Source: Chlorops oryzae (Eukaryota; Arthropoda; Insecta; Diptera; Chloropidae). Taken from it: a DNA stretch of 64,000 nt. Of this stretch, positions 57,542 through 64,000 are shown in pieces (the first letter of the stretch is position 1; every line of letters begins with the position of its first letter). Below the pieces are notes generated by a model that worked only from the letters and a program-made list of their open reading frames with translations, searched no databases and was not told where the DNA came from. The stretch lies in contig CM035808.1 of the NCBI GenBank assembly GCA_020466095.1, positions 19,404,272 to 19,468,271 on the forward strand, in the 5' to 3' direction. Position numbers and translations under genes: made by a program.

Positions 57542-58317
57542 ATATTTATTACCGTCAAAACACTAAAGGTGCTCGGAGCACGCAATTTGGCAATGTTAAG
57601 AGCTGCCTCTTTGTTCTTCTTCTTCTTGCTCGGTTTTGGAAATCCAATGATGCGCGTGGAATATTGCGATGTTTCAAAGTTCCTTTCTTTTTGTTGCCTT
57701 TCTATTTATCTACATAATGACTTAACCAGAAGAAGCGCCACTCGAAAACAAGGCCACAATTTTAAGGTGCGTTCTTAAATGGTCACTCTTGATGCATTTC
57801 ATATTTCACCCATTCACTCGGCTTGCCAATGGGGAATCGCCTGTTTTTGTATACCATAATCATGTGTGCTGGAACTCTCATGAAATTAATTGCCATGCCC
57901 TGACCTAGTCCGTCCTAGGCTGCGGTCGGGTGTTTTGAGGGACGGAGTTTGAGTTTTTCTTTTTTTTTTTTTGGTTGAGGTTGAGGTTGAGTTTTCGAAA
58001 GAAAAATGGGATTTTCCGACAGGAAATTTTTCTTAAAAACCCCCTCAAATTTCCTTGGTGCAGACGGCATCAGTGAATATAGAGCGAATTCTCATGTTTT
58101 GTGCCCATTTGGCCTCCAGAATTTTTATTAGCACGCGTCTTTCTTGTCAATATATTTGGGCATATTTGTATAGATGTGTACCTATGTATGTGTGTATGAA
58201 ATTTTCTTGAAGCAGTTTTCTCTCTTTCTTTGTATTTTTATATGTATTTTTGGGGATTGGTTTTTCCTTTGGAATTGCGATTTATTTTTTTATAATATTA
58301 TATTTTGTTTGTTTTTA
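57542..58317 (+). repeat. First copy of a near-tandem ~0.8-kb duplication
   Basis: Landmarks in order are ACACTAAAGGTGCTCGGAGC, TTTGGAAATCCAATGATG, CTTGATGCATTTCATATTTC, GGTTGAGGTTGAGGTTGAG and CAGTGAATATAGAGCGAA. All recur in order in 58372-59236. It contains no recognisable coding exon. Confidence 0.85.
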
Positions 58318-58371
58318 TACCCAGCTAAGCGGGTATATTAAGTTTTAAGTGCAAATCTTGTAAAGGAGATA
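58318..58371. repeat. Short spacer resembling the end of the fly 'GGGTATAA' repeat
   Basis: ATACCCAGCTAAGCGGGTATA and TAAGTGCAAATCTTGTAA resemble, in reverse, the terminal part of the 23672-24876 repeat. The fragment sits exactly at the junction of the two duplicated blocks. Confidence 0.5.
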
Positions 58372-59236
58372 TTATCTACCGGTCTAGAAACACTATATAG
58401 GAATGCTCGGAGTCACAGCAATTTGGCAATCGTTTAGAGCTGTCCTCTTTCGTTCTTCTTCTTCTCTGCTCGTCGTTTTGGAAATCCAATGATCGTCGCG
58501 TGGAATATTGCGATCGTTCTCCGAAAGTTGACCTTTCATAAATTTGTTGCACTACATATATGATCGTGTAACCTAGTAAGAAGCGCCACTCGCAAGAACA
58601 GCCACAATTTTAAGGTGGTTTTCTTAAATGGTCAACTCTTGATGCATTTCATATTTCAACCCATTCACTTCGGCTTGCCAATGTGGTGAATCGCCTGTTT
58701 TTGTAAGTACACATAATAGCATGTGTGCTGGAACTCTCATGAAATTAATCTGCCATGCCCTGACCTGAGTCCGTCCAATAAGGCCAAATAGCGGTCGTTG
58801 ATCTTTGAGGGACAAGGAGTTTGAGTTTTTCAATTTTTATTTTGGTTGAGGTTGAGGTTGAGTTTTCGAAAGAAAAATTGGGATTTTCCGACGCAGCCCA
58901 ATGAAATTTTTCTAACTTCGAAAAAGTCCGTGAGCCTTCAAATTTCCTTGGTGCACGACGGCGATCAGTGAATATAGAGCGAAATTCTCATGTTGTTGTG
59001 CCCATTTGGCCTCCATGAAATTTTTATTAGACATCGCGTAACGTAATTCAGTTCGTCAATATATGTTCCAAGGGCATATTTGTAAATGTGTGTAGGAAAT
59101 TAATTTATGTAAGCGTTTTACTGCCTCTTTCATTTGTATAAAAAATTGTGCTCATATGTATGTTTGGGGACGTTGGGTTTTTCACATTGTCGGACTTGAC
59201 GATTTATTTTTTTATAATATTTTGTTTGTTTTTTAA
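58372..59236 (+). repeat. Second copy of the ~0.8-kb duplication, indel-rich
   Basis: It matches 57542-58317 in order, with very frequent one- to three-base insertions (for example GATGCGCGTGG becomes GATCGTCGCGTGG and GGCATCAGTG becomes GGCGATCAGTG). Substitutions are comparatively rare. It could be a haplotype or noisy-read artefact or a genuine old duplication. Confidence 0.85.
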
Positions 59237-59984
59237 TTTTAATTTTGTGTTTCTGTTTTAATGTGTTTTCCGTGATTCTTTTTCCATTCAATTTTCGGGT
59301 CTCGCCTTCGATTCTTTCTTGAGAACTCTTGTTTATTTTCGCAGTCACTTCCATATGGTTGCGATTTGCTCGGTAATTTATGTTGAGTTCCGCTCGATTT
59401 GTCTTGAATTTCATCTAATCCGCTGCGATAATATTTGCGATTTGCTTTTTTTGATTTAAATTTTCGCTGTCGGATTTATTGATTTCCTTTCCATTCTATC
59501 TAAACGAAATCCGCAAATGAATTTTGTATATTTTCTGTTCCAAAAAAGCACAAATTTCGCTTCGTTTATGAAACATCGCATGTTGGCATAAATTTCAGCT
59601 TTCAAATCTTGATGTTTCGAGTCGTTGTTGCTGTTATTTTTGTTGCCATTGTTTGGTCTAGAGAATTTATGTTGCTTCTGATTAGACTAAATGGATTAAA
59701 AATTTTATGGGCTGGTCTATAGAAACGCATATTTTTGGACGTAATTTAATTAGTCACGATAACCAGTTTTTCTACTATTGGAGAATAATTTTGAATGGAA
59801 TTTAATTCGATAAGAATTCGAGTTAAATCGGTTTGAGTTCAAAAGACCCGAAACTATAGTTTTTTTTTTTGGTTCTTTCATTCAAGATCATAAAAATATA
59901 AATGCTGAGCTATCAAAATTTATGTCAAATGTTTTATTCGAGATAAACTAAGAAAGGTGCTAATCCAAGAAACATATACAGGGT
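59237..59984. other. Non-coding DNA
   Basis: T-rich sequence without a recognisable feature. Confidence 0.45.
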
Positions 59985-60375
59985 GTTCCGTTTGTGATGG
60001 TCAAGCGGTCGGAAGCTGATAGAGGGGTCAGAACTAACAAAAAATCGTACGGCAGGGGGGGGCCCAAAATGCACCCCTGAGGAGTTATAAGGGAAAGAAA
60101 GAAATTTGCAGTTGTTTCACAAAAAAAAAAAGTTGTCACGCCTCAACGTTTGTATCCAAGATAAAAATTTTAATGCAGTTCGACAGAGAATTGTCAGACC
60201 TTTTTAGGCGTATAAAATAGTCTTACACTTTATTGCAGCTTCAAGGGTATTTGAGCCTTCAAAGTCAACATTTTAAAATTTTTTTAACAGTTTTTGACTT
60301 TGAGAGCCATTTTGATATGAAAAAGGTCCTATTAACACCCAAATTTTTTATTTTATTCAAAATTCTGGATCGATT
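59985..60375 (+). repeat. Dispersed repeat shared with 16548-16920
   Basis: It starts near TACAGGGTGTTCCGTTTGTG, a terminus-like motif after TA, and then shares CCCCTGAGGAGTTATAAGGG and CATTTTGATATGAAAAAGG with the other copy. No domain is visible, and the far end is undefined. Confidence 0.55.
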
Positions 60376-61104
60376 TCCTTTAATTTGGTACCCCATATGT
60401 CTAATAAATTTTTTGAAATTAAGATGAGAAAATTAAATATCTAAATGAACATCTATCCGTTTGCTATCAATGAAGTCGAACTTATTAGATTTGATACAGC
60501 AAATAACTTCTATTTCGATAAACATATTTTGCTTTTGAGTTTTTAATTTATAGAATTGAATGAAGAAGGAAAAAAGAGCACTTTTTGAGCTTTGTCAGTT
60601 TTCCTTTTGTTTCAATAATGATCAATTTGTCATGCTGGATGTAGGAGTACATTTTTACGAGTACCCCAAAATGGGCTTTTTGATTATTTTCGAGCATTAC
60701 TTTTTTATTGTCTTGTCGTTTTTTTTTATAGGTTTCTTATGGTTTCTTATTAATTGTTTTAATTTAATTTATTTTTATATATTCTACGTACCTATAAATA
60801 TATCATCAACAGGCATTGAGCGCTATTTTAGGTATCCTTGAATTTGAGAATGAATTTCGAATGAATGGAATTTCATTGCCATAAGAGCTCAGTCAATTCG
60901 AGAAGAAATTTCAAGTACCTCCCGATAATTGCAGTAGATTCTCAAAACAAGATTATCTTTAAATTGTTTTTTTTTTTTTTAACTATTGGAAGAGCCAATA
61001 AAAGCGTTCATGGTTGATCATGATAAAATGTTTATTGTTCAGATATGAAAATTCCTTATAAAAATCTGAAGGTGTTATTTAAGGGTTCAGTTCAAAAAAT
61101 GAGT
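60376..61104. other. Non-coding DNA
   Basis: AT-rich sequence; a 93-codon frame at 60560-60841 is F/Y/I-rich and unsupported. Nothing is recognised. Confidence 0.45.
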
Positions 61105-61285
61105 TAGGCTCAAAGTCTTCAACCCAGATGAAACTTTTTGAAGGCTTAAACTTTCAAATGGTAGTCTTGAGGAGAGTTTGAATCAGGTTTATTAGGTTGA
61201 TATGAACATTTTTTGAAGAATTCAAATAAAGCATGAAGACTAAAGGAATATATTCGAAAACATAAACTTTGAAGTTTCTTAGACC
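61105..61285. repeat. Second copy of the 55861-56026/56688-56740 repeat
   Basis: It shares TAGTCTTGAGGAGAGTTT, AATCAGGTTTATTA, CATGAAGACTAA and GAATATATTCG with the interrupted copy, but is continuous. It provides the unoccupied reference for the 56029-56687 insertion. Confidence 0.8.
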
Positions 61286-61340
61286 GAGTTGAAACTACGA
61301 ACCTTGGTGTCGAGATAAAACCTGAAGCATGTTTACTTAA

Positions 61341-62022
61341 GGGGGTTGTCTCATCGGCGAGGCTGTTTTTGGACCTTTTTTAAAAAAAATCCTGACAGAA
61401 AACGAAAAGAGCTTTTCCAATTTAGTTTTCTTTAATTGTGTTAAAAACGAATAAAAGTAAATAAAGAAAAACTTTGTTTTTTGATGTGAGAGTGGTTCAA
61501 AAAGTTCTCGACCGTCAAAGTGGATGCTCAAAAAAAGGTGTAGTGCTGACTGCCACGATTCCAGGTCTCCAAATTGACCGAAATGAAAAAAAAAAACGGG
61601 GTTATAATCAGTATAGATGTCATTATGGCGTAAACCTCCAAAATAATTTTGGGATTTTTTTTTACAAAATGGCGGCCATTGAAATATTACCCATCGATTC
61701 CGGGTATATTTTTTTGTAGTTCAGTGTAAAAAAAATTTTTAAAAATTTTTTAAAATTAGGATTGAGGTTCACGCCATAATGGTGACAATTCTGCTCTGAT
61801 TCCACTTTCTTTCATTAAAATCGGTCCAGTTGAACTGGAGAAATCGTGGCAGCCAGTTAAAAAACGCAGTCTTAGCGCAGACCTTGCTCGACAAAGAAAC
61901 CTACATCTTCTAAACTATTTCGAATTTCAAAAAATCCTTTAAGCACGATATTCTCAAATATCCAAGCTATAAAAAAATGCAAGAACAAAAAATGGCAAAA
62001 AAATTCTAATGACACAACCCCC
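61341..62022. mobile_element. TTAA-flanked inverted-repeat element, copy 2
   Basis: TTAA lies at 61337-61340 and 62023-62026. The left end is GGGGGTTGTCTCAT and the right end reversed is GGGGGTTGTGTCATTA. It is homologous to 39947-40682 throughout. The internal stem is 61621-61638 with 61764-61781, differing in sequence from copy 1 but still paired (17 of 18). Confidence 0.85.
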
Positions 62023-62026
62023 TTAA

Positions 62027-64000
62027 GGAATAACTTGTTTATTCCATTTCATGCCTAAATGCTGCCCAATTTTATCAAAATCTAATACCTAAAGAACTTC
62101 TATACTAAACACTTTGAGATTGTTTTAAGTTCTTATCTGAGTAAAGACCAATATCTACATATCGGCAATGAAAAAATATGACTCTTACCCATTGTAATCT
62201 GGATATGATGAGAGGGGGGACTAATAAAAACTGTATTTGAAATTATTGGGTACCTACCTATAAGCCCCACAAAAGCGCTTCGTTTGTAGAGAACTCGCTT
62301 CATTGGAATCTACCCTATTGGTCGGGCGAAATTTTCCGCTTCCAAAAAACTTCCCTTTCTCCATAACTTTGCAACAGAAGAAAATACTAAGAATCATCTG
62401 GCCTGTTCTTTTTTGTGTTTGCTCTTGAACTTGTACGTTGCTCTCTTTACCCCTTTCAGCGTTGCTTATCTAAGACAGCATTTGCAGTATATTTCCTCTC
62501 AAGCTGCCTTGAGTCATTCTGACAAACTGTACAAACAAGAGTCGATAATTTATTTATTTATTAACTTTTTTTGTTAATTTTTTTTTTTTTTTTTTTTTTT
62601 TTTTGTGCTCAAAAGAAAGATAAAAGTCCAGGCGAAACGTCACAGGCATTTTTGCGATAGCTTATCGTCACGCATTCCAATGAAATCAAATATTTTTCCA
62701 ACTTAATTGCAAAACCTAACGATTTATTTGCACGTATCTGTGTCGAATCGATGTCGCTGCAGTGTGCCTCCCCCAGTGCCGCCGCACAGCGAGCTCAGCT
62801 CGATTGAAAGAGCTCTCTTTATTTTATTCCATTTCCATTCATCAAGCTATCTGGAATTGACTAATTGAAGCAAGGACGTTCGTAATCAATCGTGAATGCG
62901 TGCTCGATTTTTTGTTTTGCTTCGTTTTTTCAACTTTTGAACTATCAACTTATCAGCGCGAACTCTAGAACACAGAAAGAAGTCCCACTGTAATTTTCTT
63001 ATGCGTGTACGTGTTTTTTTTATTCAATTTTAATTTTAATTTTTTCTTTTTTGTTGTTTTCCTTTATTATTTAATTTTCTAATTTTTCCATTCGAGCATG
63101 TACATACATACATACATACATATGTTGTCTTCTTTGTCTAAGTGTGCTGAAATTTAATTAGCTTTTGACACTTGTTCATTCTATGGCATCAAAGCGGCTT
63201 AAGAGCTTAAAATTGTAGCGTGTGGCTTGTTTGCTCATGAGCACAATTGCCCGAGTCCCGCTGCCGTTCATTAGAATAACAAATCATGTGTAAATAATCT
63301 TTTAAAATATTGTTTAAAAAAAAATTTGGAAAAACAAACTAAATCCGAATGGAATATGTACTTATGTAGGCTAGCTAGGGTCTTAAGAAAATCATAAGCA
63401 TTAAGTACACAATTTAGTGCAAATGCTCACGCATGCAATTAGTCTTCATGTTCGAGCGCATTCATGTCGCTCGAAAAAGATATTTCAGAAATTTCCATGA
63501 GAAGAAACACACGCTCTCCAAACATTTCAACTCACTCGCTCCTCCGCCCCCCTGGTCCAACTCGGGAAGAATGCAATGCCATTGCAAATGCTAAAGAAGT
63601 AAAACTTAACTTAAAAAAAAAACAAATCAAATGAAAAGAAAAAAAAAACCGGCCTCACCCAATCGTCTGTCGGCAGACGTACTGTCTCTGACCCACATAC
63701 TTTGCTGCATGGACGTCGACGCATCGACGACCACGACAGCGACGGCGACATTTGCCACTGCGACGGCGAGCGACTGCGCCGCTGCAGCAACATGTTCTCG
63801 GTGGCAACGTTTAAAAACAATTCCCATTAATGTTTATTGTATTTTTAAAATAGAATTTTAATGGATTTCTGTGCCCACAAGTGCAGCAGCGGCAACACAA
63901 CAGCGGCGGCAACAGCAGCAGCAACATTGCTCATGCCAGTGGCCAGTTGTTGTCATATGTGCAAATATTAAAATCTATCGAGTGGGGCATACGCCGAAGG
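62027..64000. other. Non-coding DNA; CG/CAG-rich end of the window
   Basis: It has a long T run at 62578-62602 and CATA repeats at 63103-63122. From 63650 the sequence becomes richer in CGACGG and CAGCAGCGGCAAC motifs, giving alanine/threonine- and glutamine-type frames. It could be the flank of an exon or a regulatory region beyond the window, but no start, stop or splice structure is convincing. Confidence 0.35.

Noticed and set aside
40081..61719. Two 81-codon frames (40081-40326 and 61474-61719) sharing the stretch KKKRGYNQYR
   Set aside because: They lie at the same place in the two TTAA elements, but outside the shared A-run region the reading frames diverge with indels, and the frames run into the internal stem. 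Similarity is expected from DNA homology alone.
63631..63861. 76-codon frame rich in alanine and threonine near the window end
   Set aside because: It is low-complexity CGACGG/CAGC sequence with frames open on both strands; no splice or start context supports a gene, though an exon flank cannot be excluded.

Overview
This window looks like a gene-poor, repeat-rich piece of a higher-fly (cyclorrhaphan dipteran) genome. It is strongly AT-rich and carries the (CATA)n/(TATG)n, CAA/TTG and GA/CT simple repeats typical of fly intergenic and intronic DNA. It also has two copies of the fly repeat that opens with a 'CCCGACTTT...TACCCAGCG' motif and closes with 'CGCTGGGTATAAAAAG'. The genus cannot be fixed from the sequence. 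I find no convincing protein-coding gene. All open frames are short, low in complexity or repeat-derived, so the window is best read as intergenic space and/or very long introns. The only confident host gene is one tRNA-Ala (anticodon CGC) at 2806-2877. Weaker host signals are a 28-nt candidate microexon at 52175-52202, a CpG-richer candidate promoter/5'-exon with a splice donor near 18390-18570, and a 72-nt hairpin at 46858-46929.

The rest can largely be resolved into mobile DNA. Two tRNA-derived SINE families are present, called A and B here; they share a 3' domain. SINE-A copies lie at 1261-1490, 1834-2576 (interrupted) and 11324-11436. SINE-B copies lie at 1603-1761, 20374-20520, 36401-36578 and 44680-45245 (interrupted). 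Short inverted-repeat DNA transposons (MITE-like) are numerous, and many have target-site duplications readable in the sequence. Those with 8-bp duplications (hAT-like) are at 7672-7820, 44747-45175 and 56181-56394. Those with TTA/TAA (PIF/Harbinger-like) are at 10573-11125, 12780-13170 and 21025-21151. Those with TTAA are at 39947-40682 and 61341-62022. Those with TA are at 8285-8454, 10413-11992, 16070 onward, 36666-37137, 41374-41515 and 56029-56687.

Layout: 0.7-3.2 kb is a dense SINE/MITE cluster beside the tRNA. 5.2-6.1 kb is a GGATGGATAGAT minisatellite. 7.6-9.5 kb holds small MITEs and an old fly repeat. 10.3-12.2 kb is a stack of nested elements whose order of insertion can be read. 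12.8-14.4 kb holds two more inverted-repeat elements. 16.0-16.9 kb holds a MITE with an internal 94-bp triplication. 23.7-24.9 kb is the fly repeat with about 126-bp tandem units. 26.1-26.4 kb is a 15-bp tandem array. 30.7-31.7 kb holds three elements end to end. 55.7-62 kb contains a triple nest, a near-tandem 0.8-kb duplication that may be an assembly artefact, and a TTAA element.

The most unusual pattern is that four unrelated terminal-inverted-repeat elements (778-1251, 1853-2479, 10413-11992, 13842-14401) each carry one or two internal tRNA-like modules with recognisable Pol III A and B boxes. This suggests a recurrent class of DNA transposon carrying tRNA cassettes. A second striking signal is an internal stem in the two TTAA elements that has three compensatory base-pair changes between copies.
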